Of a stretch of 64,000 nt of DNA, positions 1 through 8,979 are shown piece after piece. The first letter of the stretch is position 1. Each line of letters opens with the position of its first letter. The DNA comes from JACVRW01 sp963746825 (GTDB taxonomy: Bacteria > Actinomycetota > Thermoleophilia > Solirubrobacterales > Thermoleophilaceae). The notes under the pieces were generated by a model. The model was given only the letters and a program-made list of their open reading frames with translations, did no database searches and was not told the origin of the DNA. Both the position numbers and the translations under genes were made by a program. The stretch covers positions 124,001 to 188,000 of the forward strand of contig CAVVCU010000007.1 of the NCBI GenBank assembly GCA_963746825.1. The letters run 5' to 3'.

Positions 1-1
1 C

Positions 2-109
2 AGCGCCGGCCCGAGGCCCGGTGCCGACAGGGGCGTCAACCGCTTCCGCTGGTGCAGCGCCAACGAGCGCGAGTGCAGCAACTACTCCTGCCAGACGATT
101 GCTAATTGA
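2..109 (+). CDS. C-terminal end of an unidentified protein (partial)
   Basis: The gene enters from the left edge. Frame 2 reads a short Cys-rich tail (WCSANERECSNYSCQTIAN) and stops at TGA 107-109. The three closely spaced cysteines suggest disulfides and thus an exported protein, but the piece is too short to assign a family. Confidence 0.45.
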   Translation, partial: SAGPRPGADRGVNRFRWCSANERECSNYSCQTIAN

Positions 110-491
110 CAGCAAGGTGAACCCTCCAGGGTGCGCGCCCATCGCTAGGCGGGGTGTGCATGGCAGGTACTAACCTCGGCCAAGAGCATCAGTTCATTAG
201 GCCTAAGGATCGTTTCTGGACGCGAGCCGCTTCGAGCCTTCGATCTACAGCACTGTGAGTAGGCAGTAGAGATCTAGGCCGTGACTCGCGCTCGCCTCGT
301 CTGTGTGAGTACCCCTTAGGCGCGGCGTGCACGGTCCTGAGGCGCCCCTCAAGCCGATCGCGCGAAGCCCCGACTTGACTTCAGGATCGGAAGCCGATGG
401 CCGGACGGAGCCTTCGATCCCCCTGCCGAGAGCTAAGCGCGGCCAAACCCCAGCAGCGTTTTGGCGCCAACCCGCTCGGGGATACCGAGGC
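110..491. other. Intergenic stretch, no gene seen
   Basis: I see no convincing gene in these 382 bases; the open frames crossing it are shadows. It holds a perfect 10-bp palindrome TTAGGCCTAA at 197-206 and a short ACCCT/AGGGT inverted repeat near 121-132 just after the preceding stop, which could be a weak terminator. The promoter of the downstream MFS gene should be here, but I cannot place it. Confidence 0.4.
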
Positions 492-1812
492 ATGGCCGAC
501 TCCGAGGCCGCCGCCACCTCGGCAGGACGACGTCGAGCTCGAACATCCCGCCCGACGAGGTCGACACCCAGCGCCGGCGCGCCTTCGTCGCCTCCGGCCT
601 CGGCTGGGGCCTCGACGGCTTCGACTGGACGATGTTCGCCTACGCGCTGCCGGCGATCACGGTCTCGCTCAGCCTTTCGCCGTCCGACGGCCCCTTCGTC
701 GTCGCCTTCAGCCTCGTCGCCTCGGCCTTCGGCGGCGTCGTCGGCGGCACGCTGGCCGACCGCTTCGGCCGGGTCAAGGTCCTCACCTTCGTCATCCTCG
801 GCTACTCGGTCTTCACCGCCCTCACCGCCACCTCGCAGAACCTCGAGCAGCTTCTTCTCTGGCGCACCCTTCACGGCTTCACCTTCGGCGCCGAGTGGGC
901 CGTTGGCGCCGCTCTTCTCGCCGAGTACGCCAAGCCCGAGCAGCGCGGGCGCACCATGGGCATCCTTCAGAGCACCTACGCCATCGGCTGGGCCTTCTCC
1001 ACCGGCGCCTACCTGATCCTCTTCGACGCCTTCAACGACGATCAGGCCTGGCGCTATCTCTTCCTGCTCGGCATCCTGCCCGCGCTCGCCGCCTTCTTCA
1101 TCCGGCTGACCACCCGGGACCGGGTCCAGACGACCAGCGAGTCCAAGAACAACGATCTCCTTCCCGCTGCTGTTCAGCCCGGAGATCCGGCGCACGTCGA
1201 TCCTGGCCACGCTCTTCGGCGTCGGTGGCCAGGGCACCTACTACTCGGTCTTCGTCTTCCTCCCCACCTTCCTCGTCGAGGAGCGCGGTCAGACCGTGGT
1301 CGGCACCGCCACCTACAGCTGGGTGGTGATCGCCGGCTCGTTCATCGGCTACGTGGTCGCCGGCTTCATCCACGACGCCATCGGCCGCCGCCCCGCGTTC
1401 ACCTTCTACTTCCTCGGCTCGGCCGCCGCGATCGCGGCCTTCGTGCTGATCCCGATCGACGGCAGCTTCATCACCTACGTCGGTCAGCTTCCTGCTCGGC
1501 TTCTTCGCCTCCGGCCAGGCCGCCGGCTACGGCTCCTTCCTGGCCGAGCTGTTCCCGTCGAACATGCGCGCCGCCGGCCAGGGGCTCGCCTACAACGTCG
1601 GCCGCGGTCTCGCCGCGCTCGGCCCCGGGTTCATCGGCCTCACCGCCGACTCGATCGGCCTCGGCGAGTCGATCATGATCGTCGGCTTCGTCGCCTGCAC
1701 GCTCGCGATCACCTGCGTCTGGCTGCTGCCGGAGACCCGCGGCAAGGTCATCGTCGAGCCCGAGCGCAAGGAACGTCGGGCCGCGAGCGGACCCGCCGGG
1801 GCCGCCGGCTAG
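492..1812 (+). CDS. MFS transporter (AAHS/sugar-porter-like), four +1 frameshifts
   Basis: Major facilitator superfamily permease, probably a proton symporter for an organic acid. The chosen start is ATG 492 (MADSEAAATS). The N-terminal half shows GLGWGLDGFDWTMFAYALP, then the MFS loop signature LADRFGRVK after TM2 and LLAEYAKPEQRGRTMG in the TM4-5 region. The C-terminal half ends with LLPETRGK, typical of sugar and aromatic-acid porters. The reading frame changes near 521, 543, 1157 and 1488. Each break is cured by removing one base; for example, near 1157 one extra C separates two halves that join as DLFPLLFSPEIRRTS. The TAG stop shares the palindrome CTAG with the stop of the convergent gene. 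I read this as an intact gene with sequence errors; a true pseudogene is possible. Confidence 0.75.
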
Positions 1813-2504
1813 TTGGTCCGGTAGAAGACGCAGCGGTAGGCGAAGCGCGCGACCGGGCTGCTGGAGCTGGTCCGATTCGTCTCGGCGACCGCGACGATCG
1901 GCTGGCGGGGCCTGCCGACGTCGACGACCTCGCTGGACCAGTGGCTGATCCGGTGAGCTGGGTGCCCGGCCTGGTCGGTGTAGGCGACGAGCTCGCTCAG
2001 CGTGGGCAGGCGCCCGCCGGCGTTGCCGCACGTATCGGAGGCGAAGATCCAGCCCGCGCTGCGCGCGCGAGGTGTTGTCCCAGCACACGCCGCCGTAGAG
2101 CGTGGTGGCCGCCGGGCAGTTGACGAAGAAGGCCGCGGGCGGAGCGCCGCCGAGCTTCGCGTTCGGCGTTGGCCGCGTTGGCTGGCGTTGGCCGCGTTGG
2201 TGGCGCTGGCCGCGCGTCGTGGCCGTCGTGGTCGCGTGCCCGCCGTGGTGGCGGAAGCGGCGGTCGTCGCGTCGGCCGAGTCCGCCTTGGCGGCGGACTG
2301 CGCCCGCGCCGCGCTCGGCACCTCGCCCGAGCCGCTCTCGTTGATCTGCTTGCCGCCCAGCGTGTTGTTCTTGACCTTCTTCCCGGCGATCGTGCGGTTC
2401 TTGATGTCCTTGCCGTTCACCTGCACGGCGGCGTAGGCGCCGCCTCCGAGCGCGACGAAGACGGCGACGGAGGCCATGACGTTGGCGTAGCTGAGGTGGC
2501 GCAT
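1809..2504 (-). CDS. Secreted protein with Ala/Asn/Thr-rich linker, frameshifted
   Basis: Starts at ATG 2504 with a hydrophobic leader (SYANVMASVAVFVALGGG), the N-terminus I associate with exported proteins of Solirubrobacterales. A basic stretch GKDIKNRTIAGKKVKNNT follows, then a low-complexity Ala/Ser/Thr/Asn stretch (NAANA-like), then a C-terminal domain with paired cysteines: NCPAATTLYGGVCWDN, FASDTCGNAGGRLPTLSEL and AYRCVFYRTN. The C-terminal part resembles a lectin-like or sulfatase-modifying fold by its Cys and Trp pattern, but I cannot assign a family. At least three +1 frameshifts lie in or after the repetitive linker (about 2150-2260 and 2065). The frame is open from the upstream glycosylase gene, but the leader at 2504 marks a separate start. 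Confidence 0.6.
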   Translation of the reverse strand: MRHLSYANVMASVAVFVALGGGAYAAVQVNGKDIKNRTIAGKKVKNNTLGGKQINESGSGEVPSAARAQSAAKADSADATTAASATTAGTRPRRPRRAASATNAANASQRGQRRTRSSAALRPRPSSSTARRPPRSTAACAGTTPRARSAGWIFASDTCGNAGGRLPTLSELVAYTDQAGHPAHRISHWSSEVVDVGRPRQPIVAVAETNRTSSSSPVARFAYRCVFYRTN

Positions 2505-2539
2505 GCCCCCGTGATCGGCGAGGACCGGCCGCGACTTGA

Positions 2540-3323
2540 CTAGCGGCTGCCCCGGCGGCGCCTGCCACACCAGCGTGTGCTCCAGGTCGCTCCCCGGGCG
2601 CGACACCGAGTTGTTGTGGCGCCGGCTCGCGGTGCGCCCCCAGGAGTCGTCGCCGAACCACTCCGGCACCCCGAAGGGCAGGTCGCGCAGCGGGATGCGC
2701 GCGTAGTCGCTCTCGCGGAACTTGCGTGCCGTAGTTCGGCGGCAGCGAATCGCCGTCGGAGTCGGGGGTGACGATCGCCGCGCAGGTCGTCGATCCCCGC
2801 GCGCCACCTGTTCACCAGCGTGTCCGGGTTGCGGCTGCTCGGATGGGGCAGCTCGAACACCGGCACGTCGGGCCGGGCGTCCCACAGGTCGAGCGCCGCC
2901 TGGGCCTCGCCGCCGAAGGCCACGATCGCCTGCAGGTCCGAGCCGCTGACCATGTCGTAGAGCTTGTTGCGCCAGCGCCGGTGATCGTCGTCCTCGAAGC
3001 AGCGGCCGGGCGTCGCGCGCCCGCGAGGGATGCAGCGCGTACGCGTAGGCGTTCACCAGCACGTACGACCGCGTCAGCCCCAGCTTGGCCAGGAACCCCT
3101 GCACCCGCTGCCCCGCGTCGCCCACCAGCGTGCGCCCCGCGATCCGCTCCGTCGGCCCCGGGTCCGACGCGATCCCCAGCACCCGGGCCGATCCGTTGAG
3201 CCGGCCGCGGTAGAAGATCGGGCCCCAGTCGTACCAGAAGAGCTCGCGCTTCTCGGCGTAGCTGGGCATCTCGTCGAGGTGGCGGGCCAGCGTCTTGGTG
3301 GGACCCGGGTCGAACTCGATCAT
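2540..3323 (-). CDS. Uracil-DNA glycosylase superfamily protein, frameshifted
   Basis: Base-excision repair enzyme of the uracil-DNA glycosylase superfamily. The start is ATG 3323, preceded by AAGGAG at good spacing. Motif 1 reads VLGIASDPGPTE, followed by GRTLVGDAGQRVQGFLAKLG, the family's 'G..fvG.aG..l...l' stretch. The C-terminal motif reads FELPHPSSRNP (family HPS/HPxx loop). Three extra bases break the frame near 3010, 2785 and 2735; removing them gives a continuous protein through AIVTPDSDGDSLPPNYGTKF. After the last break the frame stays open into the next gene. The nearest stop, TAG at 2540-2542, needs one more +1, so the C-terminus is uncertain. It lies 23 bases downstream of the amidohydrolase gene and may be co-transcribed with it. 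Confidence 0.65.
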
Positions 3324-3346
3324 CGTCCTCTCCTTCGGTTGCTCTC

Positions 3347-4756
3347 TCACGAAAAGATCGGCCCCACCTGCGGGTATTCCCCGATCAGCGCCGCGCGCAG
3401 GTCGGCCAGGCTGGGCGGCGGCTCGTCGTCGTCCTCCGCCGCGGCGCGGAAGCTCGTGTCGAGCAGCATCGGCCTCCCCCACGCGATCACGCGGTCGAGG
3501 CCCCCGAGGTCCTGCGGGCCGGCCAGCTCCATCACCCGCGACTCGCTCCCGTAGGCCAGGTCGCCGTCGATCATCACCAGCTCCACCCACGACGGCTCGG
3601 CGCGCACCACGTTCTCCCACGGATCGGCCTCGCGGCGCTCGAACACCACCAGGTCGGACGGGCGGCCGGGCTCGATCGAGCCCAGCTTGTCGTCGAGGCC
3701 CGCGATCGCCGCGGCGTCGGAGGTGACCATCTCCACCAGCCGCCGCGCGCTCGGGTCGGCGCCCTGCTCCTGCAGCGCGCGCCGCGCCACCTTCAGCTCG
3801 GCCAGCAGGCTGGTGGAGCCCGACGGCAGCCAGTCGGCACCCAGCCCCAGCGGGAGACCCAGCTGCATGGCGTCGGCGGCGCGGGTGGTCTCCCCGTACA
3901 GGCGCAGGTTGGACTGCGGCGACCACACCAGCGACGCCCCCGCGTCCCTCACGTCGCCCAGCTGCTCCTCGTTCAGCGCCGTGCCGTGGATGATCACCGT
4001 GCGCTCGGTCAGGCCGTTCAGCTCCACCAGCGTGTCGAGCTCCTCGCGCGAGCGCTCGTTGTCCGAGCGCCCCTCGGCCAGGTGGATGTAGAACGCCTTG
4101 ACCTTGCCCGACTCGATCCCGGCCAGGATGCTCTCCAGCTCCGGGCGCCCGCGCGAGCCCGACGGCAGGTCGATCATCGAGCGCGCCCGCTGCTCGCCGA
4201 AGATCCACTTGTCGACGTTGCGCACGAGCGCCTCGTCCTGGTAGCTCGTGGCCTGCCCGCCCGTGCCCTGGATGGCCGTGACGCCGCCCACCAGCGCCCG
4301 GATCTCCGCGTAGCGCAGCTGGGTCTTGGGCGCCAGCGCGCCCAGCAGCTTGTTCTGCGGCTCGCGCACGAGCTGCTTGTAGAGGTCGCTGCCGCGCCAG
4401 GCGTAGCGGTTCACGAACTCGCGCGGCGGCTCCCAGGCGGCGAAGATGTTGAACTCGGGGTGGCCGTGCAGGTCGATCAGCCCGGGGCAGATCACGCCGT
4501 CGGTCTCGTGCACCGGCACGCCCTGGGGCTTGGTCTCGCTCACCGCCGCGATCGTCCGGTCCTCGCCCACCACCACGTAGCCCTTCTCGATGGCGCGCTC
4601 CGGGGTGAGCACGCAGCCGCGCAGGGCGAAGGCCTCGGCGGGGGCGGCGCGCACCAGCAGCTCGCGGTCGCTGCCCCCCGGCGGCGCGATCTCCTCGGTC
4701 ACGCCCTCGCTGTAGGCGGCCTCGAAGAGGTCGGTCGGCCCGTACTCGTCGCTCAT
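3347..4756 (-). CDS. Amidohydrolase family protein (cytosine/TRZ-ATZ deaminase-like)
   Basis: Metal-dependent hydrolase of the amidohydrolase superfamily, 469 aa, probably a deaminase or amidase acting on a ring or N-acyl compound. A small beta-sandwich start (LRGCVLTPERAIEKGYVVVG) precedes the barrel. Metal and catalytic residues are visible: LIDLHGHPEFN (HxH), FYIHLAEG and VIIHGTALNEEQ (histidines), and LGLGADWLPSGS (Asp). The C-terminal strand GSIEPGRPSDLVVFE is the usual 'G.l..G..ADlvv' closing motif. Start ATG 4756 has GGGAG upstream. The longer frame to 4819 is rejected because it overlaps the promoter region of the divergent gene. The substrate cannot be told from the sequence. Confidence 0.8.
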   Translation of the reverse strand: MSDEYGPTDLFEAAYSEGVTEEIAPPGGSDRELLVRAAPAEAFALRGCVLTPERAIEKGYVVVGEDRTIAAVSETKPQGVPVHETDGVICPGLIDLHGHPEFNIFAAWEPPREFVNRYAWRGSDLYKQLVREPQNKLLGALAPKTQLRYAEIRALVGGVTAIQGTGGQATSYQDEALVRNVDKWIFGEQRARSMIDLPSGSRGRPELESILAGIESGKVKAFYIHLAEGRSDNERSREELDTLVELNGLTERTVIIHGTALNEEQLGDVRDAGASLVWSPQSNLRLYGETTRAADAMQLGLPLGLGADWLPSGSTSLLAELKVARRALQEQGADPSARRLVEMVTSDAAAIAGLDDKLGSIEPGRPSDLVVFERREADPWENVVRAEPSWVELVMIDGDLAYGSESRVMELAGPQDLGGLDRVIAWGRPMLLDTSFRAAAEDDDEPPPSLADLRAALIGEYPQVGPIFS

Positions 4757-4864
4757 CCGCTCTCCCGGGTAGATGGCCCAGCATCGCCGAAACGAGGCCC
4801 GCGAATCAACCCCAGCCACAGAAAGAAGCGCACAACTAAGCGGACAGAAACTGCAACTTGCATG

Positions 4865-4870
4865 TAGGGT
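4865..4870 (+). promoter_or_regulatory. Extended -10 box TAGGGT, leaderless start
   Basis: TG-T-AGGGT (extended -10) ends 8 bases before ATG 4879, so transcription would begin at or next to the start codon. No Shine-Dalgarno sequence is present. Confidence 0.5.
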
Positions 4871-4878
4871 TGCCCGCG

Positions 4879-5757
4879 ATGAGAAGCATCGCCGGCGGAG
4901 GGGTCACCGTCGCCATAGTCACTCTCGCTGTTCTGCCCGCCGTCGCCTCCGCTCGAGCGACGGTCGCTCCGAGCACGGTCGGGGCCTCGATCAGCGTGCC
5001 GGGCGGGGGTTCGCGCGCGCTGACGCTCGCCTGCCCCAAGTCCGCCGTGGCCCTGCACGCGGCCCCGGTGCGCCTGCCCAGCGGGGTGAGGGTCAGCGAG
5101 TCCGGGCCGGGCAGCGAGGCCCGCCTCTGGAAGATGAGCTTCGCCTCCGTGGCGCGCGCGCGGCGCCGGGTCAGCGCCACGCTGCGCTGCGTGCGGCTGG
5201 ACCTGCCCCGCGGCGTGTCCGACGTGACGCTGCGGGTGAGCAGCGACAGCCGCACGAGGGTGCGCGTGCCGGCCGGCTCGGGCGTGGACATCGACATCCG
5301 CTGCCCGGCGGGCTACATCCCCACGGGGCAGGGCGTGGGGATGAGCACGCGCGCGGTGCGGCTGGCCGCAGCGGTGCCCAACCGCCGCGGCTGGGTCTTC
5401 CGTGTGGAGAACACCGGCGGCTCCCCGGCCCGGGCCAGCGCCCGCATCCGCTGCCTGCAGCGGATCGCCGTGGGAGAGAGAAACGGCGCCCGGACCACGC
5501 TGGCCTTCGGGATCGAGCGCGTCTCCTACGACGCACCGCTCGCCTCGGGCACCAACCGCTCGATCACCGGCTCCTGCGCGCGCGACAGCTTCAGCCTGGG
5601 CACGGGCACGTCGCTCGACGGCGAGGGCGAGATCACTCTTCTGCGGAGCTACCCGTTCGACCGGCGCGAGGGCTCGTGGTCCTTCGTCAACCGCGGCGCC
5701 CCCCAGCAGGTGACCAACTACCTGCTCTGCCTGTCGCGCACCTCGCGCTTTCGCTGA
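4879..5757 (+). CDS. Secreted protein of unknown function, Cys-containing
   Basis: I do not recognise the family. From ATG 4879 the protein (292 aa) begins with a signal peptide ending near VASARA, followed by two or more beta-rich segments. Single cysteines recur at regular distances: LACPKSA, LRCVRLD, IRCPAGY, IRCLQR, GSCARDS, LLCLSR. That would suit several disulfides in a surface or periplasmic beta-sandwich protein. It is transcribed divergently from the amidohydrolase. The in-frame ATG at 4858 is not used here because it would place five residues before the n-region and lies upstream of the -10 box. Confidence 0.6.
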   Translation: MRSIAGGGVTVAIVTLAVLPAVASARATVAPSTVGASISVPGGGSRALTLACPKSAVALHAAPVRLPSGVRVSESGPGSEARLWKMSFASVARARRRVSATLRCVRLDLPRGVSDVTLRVSSDSRTRVRVPAGSGVDIDIRCPAGYIPTGQGVGMSTRAVRLAAAVPNRRGWVFRVENTGGSPARASARIRCLQRIAVGERNGARTTLAFGIERVSYDAPLASGTNRSITGSCARDSFSLGTGTSLDGEGEITLLRSYPFDRREGSWSFVNRGAPQQVTNYLLCLSRTSRFR

Positions 5758-5776
5758 GCCCGGGCGCCGCCGCGGC

Positions 5777-5782
5777 TAGCAT
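5777..5782 (+). promoter_or_regulatory. -10 box TAGCAT before acyl-CoA dehydrogenase
   Basis: TAGCAT lies 9 bases before GTG 5792 with no ribosome-binding site between, consistent with a leaderless or nearly leaderless mRNA. Confidence 0.4.
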
Positions 5783-5791
5783 CCGCGCCCG

Positions 5792-6928
5792 GTGAACTTC
5801 GACCTCAGCGACGAGCACCAGGCCATCCGCAACCTCGCGCGCGACTTCGCCGCGGGCGAGGTGAAGCCGGTGGCCGAGGAGCTCGACCGCACCAAGAGCT
5901 TTCCCTACGCGATCGTCGAGAAGCTCGGCGAGCTGGGGCTGATGGGGATCCCCTACCCCGAGGAGTACGGCGGGGGCGGCGCCGACTACCTGAGCTATGC
6001 GCTGGTGATCGAGGAGCTCGCGCGCATCGACTCCAGCGTGGCCATCACCGTGGCCGCCCACATCAGCCTCGGCACCTGGCCGCTCTACGCCTTCGGCTCC
6101 GAGGAGCAGAAGCGCGAGTGGATGCCGCGGCTGTGCGCCGGGGAGACGCTGGGCGCGTTCGGGCTGACCGAGCCCGAGGCCGGCTCGGACGCCGGCAACA
6201 CGCGCACGACCGCGACGCTCGAGGACGACCACTGGACGATCAACGGCTCCAAGCAGTTCATCACCAACAGCGGCACCGACATCTCGGGCTTCGTGACCAT
6301 CACCGCCAAGACCGCGCGCGACGACGAGATCAGCAACATCCTGGTGCCCAACGGCACGCCGGGCTACGAGGTCGGCGAGCCCTACCGCAAGATGGGCTGG
6401 AACGCCTCGGACACCCGGCCGCTCAGCTTCGAGGACTGCCGCGTGCCCGAGGAGAACCTGGTCGGCGCGCGCGGCCAGGGCTTCAAGCAGTTCCTGCAGA
6501 CCCTCGACGGCGGGCGCATCGGCGTGGCGGCCATGGGGCTGGGCCTGGCTCAGGGGGCGCTCGACGAGGCGCTGGCCTACGCCAAGGAGCGCATCGCCTT
6601 CGGCCGGCCGATCTCCTCCTACCAGGCCATCCAGACCAAGCTGGCCGACATGTCGACGGAGATCGAGGCGGCCCGGCTGCTCACCTACCGCGCCGCGCTG
6701 GAGAAGGACGCGGGCCGCGACTTCGGCCTGACCGCCGCCCAGGCCAAGCTCAAGACGGGCCGCCTGGCGGTGCGGGCGAGCGAGGAGGCCGTGCAGATCC
6801 ACGGCGGCTACGGCTACATCGAGGAGTACCCGGTGTGCCGCTTCTACCGCGACGCCAAGGTGCTCACGATCGGCGAGGGCACCGACGAGGTGCAGCAGAT
6901 GGTGATCGCCCGGGCGCTCGGGTGCTGA
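5792..6928 (+). CDS. Acyl-CoA dehydrogenase
   Basis: FAD enzyme, 378 aa, the normal length of short/medium-chain acyl-CoA dehydrogenases, catalysing the first step of beta-oxidation or branched-chain acyl-CoA oxidation. The helical N-domain starts NFDLSDEHQAIRNLARDFA. The middle beta-domain has FGLTEPEAGSDAGNTRT and KQFITNSGTDISGFV (FAD and substrate binding). The C-domain has GGYGYIEEYPVCRFYRDAK and IGEGTDEVQQMVIARAL, in which the Glu of 'EGT.E' is the expected catalytic base. It starts at GTG 5792. Neighbours give no electron-transfer flavoprotein, so its pathway is open. Confidence 0.92.
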   Translation: MNFDLSDEHQAIRNLARDFAAGEVKPVAEELDRTKSFPYAIVEKLGELGLMGIPYPEEYGGGGADYLSYALVIEELARIDSSVAITVAAHISLGTWPLYAFGSEEQKREWMPRLCAGETLGAFGLTEPEAGSDAGNTRTTATLEDDHWTINGSKQFITNSGTDISGFVTITAKTARDDEISNILVPNGTPGYEVGEPYRKMGWNASDTRPLSFEDCRVPEENLVGARGQGFKQFLQTLDGGRIGVAAMGLGLAQGALDEALAYAKERIAFGRPISSYQAIQTKLADMSTEIEAARLLTYRAALEKDAGRDFGLTAAQAKLKTGRLAVRASEEAVQIHGGYGYIEEYPVCRFYRDAKVLTIGEGTDEVQQMVIARALGC

Positions 6929-6988
6929 GTTCGGCCGCGGGCGCCAGGGTGTGAGTTAGACAGGTCTGTCAGCGGGTAAGCGACACTC

Positions 6989-8953
6989 GTGGACTCTTCC
7001 GACCCCGCCATGGGCCGGCGGCTGGCCACCGCGGCGCTGGTCCTGCTCGCGGTAGCCGCAGCGGCCCTCCTGATCGTCCTCGTCGGCGACGGCGGCCTGG
7101 ACAATCCGATTCTGGTGTTGGTGCTCGCCGCGGCCGCCGTCGCCGGGCTCGGCGCCTGGGCCAACGAACGGGCTCGGGCTCGCCGGCACGCCGCGCTCGA
7201 GGAGAAGCGCCGGGGCGACATGGCCGCTCGGGCCGAAGGAATTCGAGACCGAGGCCGCCAAGACCAACGGCGACCACGAGAACCTGCGCAATCAGGTCGA
7301 TGCCCAGCGCGAGGAGCTCACCAGGAGCGCCAGCTGCGCCTGCGCACCGAGCGCGCCCGGCGCGCCGAGCGCGAGTGGGCGCGCGAGCTGCGCGAGCAGG
7401 TGGTGACGATGTACCGCAGCAACGGTCACAACGGCGACGTGCGCGAGCTGGTGCTGCAGGTGGCCATCGAGCTCGCCGGCGCCGAGAGGGGGGTGCTGCT
7501 CGCCCAGCGCGACGCCGACGGCGACGGCAACCTCGACCTGGTCTGCCACCTCGGCTTCGAGCGCGACCCGGGCGAGAGCTCGCTGGCCCAGCGCTTCGCC
7601 GGCCGCGTGATGGAGCGCGACGAGATCATCCGCGAGGACTCGCCGGGCGACGGCGAGGAGCCCGCCGACGCGGAGATCGACACCCTCGTGGCCATCCCCG
7701 TGTACATGCACGACGACTTCCAGGGCGTGATCGTCTGCGCCAACCGCCCGGGCGGCTTCGAGGAGCTCGACGACGACGTTCTGCTCGCGCTGGGCGACCA
7801 CGCCGGCGCCGTGCTTCGAGAACCACCGCCTCCACGGCCAGGTGCGCTCCTCCTATCTCGCCATCGTGCGCATGCTGGCCGACGCCATCGAGGCCAAGGA
7901 CCCCTTCGCGCGGGCGCACTCCGACGAGGTGTCGGCCTGCGTGGAGGCCGTGTCTCGCCAGCTCGAGCTGGAGCCGCAGAGAAGCGAGAACGTGGTGTTC
8001 GCCGGCCTGCTGCGCGACGTGGGCAAGCTCGGCATCACCGACCGCGTGCTGCTGAAGCCCGGCCCGCTGAACGCCGACGAGCGCCGCATCGTCCAGCTGC
8101 ATCCCCTGATCGGCGCCCGCATCGTGGAGCGCGTGCCCGGCCTGGCCGACCTGGCCCCCGCCATCCGCCACCACCACGAGCACTGGGACGGCAACGGCTA
8201 TCCGGGCGGCCTGAGCGGCGAGGAGATCCCCCTCGAGGCGCGGGTGCTCGGCGTGGCCGACACCTACGCGGCGCTCACGTCCACACGCCCCTACCGCGAG
8301 CCCGTGAGCCCCGAGCTGGCCTGCGAGGAGATCAAGCGCTGCGGCGGGCACGCAGTTCGACCCCCACGTCGCCGACCTGTTCGTGAGGGAGATGCGCCGT
8401 CGCGGGCCCGACGAAGCCGACTACGGCACGCTCGCCGAGTCGCTCGACGTGCCCGCGGTGCAGGCGCGAGCGAGAGCGCGGCGAGCCGCTGCTCGGCCAC
8501 GGCTCGATTGCGTCGACCGACCACGTGACCCTGCTCTTCTCCCACCGCTACCTCCAGGAGGCCGCCGACGCCGAGGCCAGCCGCGCCCAGCGCCGCCAGC
8601 GGCCCTTCGCGGTGGTGATGGTCGAGCTGCTCACCCTGGCCGAGATCAACAAGCGCGAGGGCTACGCGGCGGGCGACCGCGCCCTTCAGGAGCTCGGTCA
8701 CGCGGTGGGCCGCGCGCTCGACGGGATCGCGGCCACGCCCGGACGCTTCAGCGGCCGCCGGCTCGCCGTGGTGCTCCCGGGCACCGGCCACCACGCCGCC
8801 AGCGCTGTCGCCGCGCGCGTGGCCGAGGGCTTCGACGGCATCCATCCCCCCATCCGCACCGCCGTGGCCGTCTGGCAGAACGGCGACCACGGCGTCGACG
8901 TTCTGGCCCGGGCCCGGCTGGCGCTCGACGCCGCCGCCACAATCTCCGACTGA
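6989..8953 (+). CDS. Membrane-anchored GAF / HD-GYP / GGDEF-like signalling protein, frameshifted
   Basis: Probable cyclic-di-GMP-type signalling protein, about 650 aa after repair. Order: two N-terminal TM segments (ALVLLAVAAAALLIVLV and LVLAAAAVAGLGAWA), a charged coiled coil, a GAF domain (ELAGAERGVLLAQRDADG to GDHAGAVLENHRL), an HD-GYP domain and a C-terminal GGDEF-like domain. In the HD-GYP domain HHHEHWDGNGYPGG and GVADTYAALTS are intact, but the HD signature reads LLRDVGKLGI: Arg replaces the metal-binding His. In the GGDEF-like domain, AGDRALQELG is recognisable but the active-site loop reads GRFSGRRLAVVLPG, so no cyclase activity is expected. Extra bases occur near 7242, 7312 (two), 7817, 8350 and 8467. 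Start GTG 6989 is the first start before the TM segment. Confidence 0.75.
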
Positions 8954-8964
8954 GGCGGCGCCTC

Positions 8965-8970
8965 TAGGGT
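8965..8970 (+). promoter_or_regulatory. -10 box TAGGGT
   Basis: TAGGGT ends 9 bases before ATG 8980, and no ribosome-binding site separates them. It fits the leaderless pattern seen across the window. Confidence 0.4.
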
Positions 8971-8979
8971 CCGCCGCGC

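Noticed and set aside
245..1237. 330-aa minus-strand protein opposite the MFS gene
   Set aside because: Gly/Glu/Asp-rich shadow typical of GC-rich DNA; the plus strand shows MFS motifs.
1809..4784. Single 991-aa minus-strand protein
   Set aside because: It joins fragments of the amidohydrolase shadow, glycosylase and secreted-protein genes through frameshifts; internal starts, RBS and signal peptide mark separate genes.
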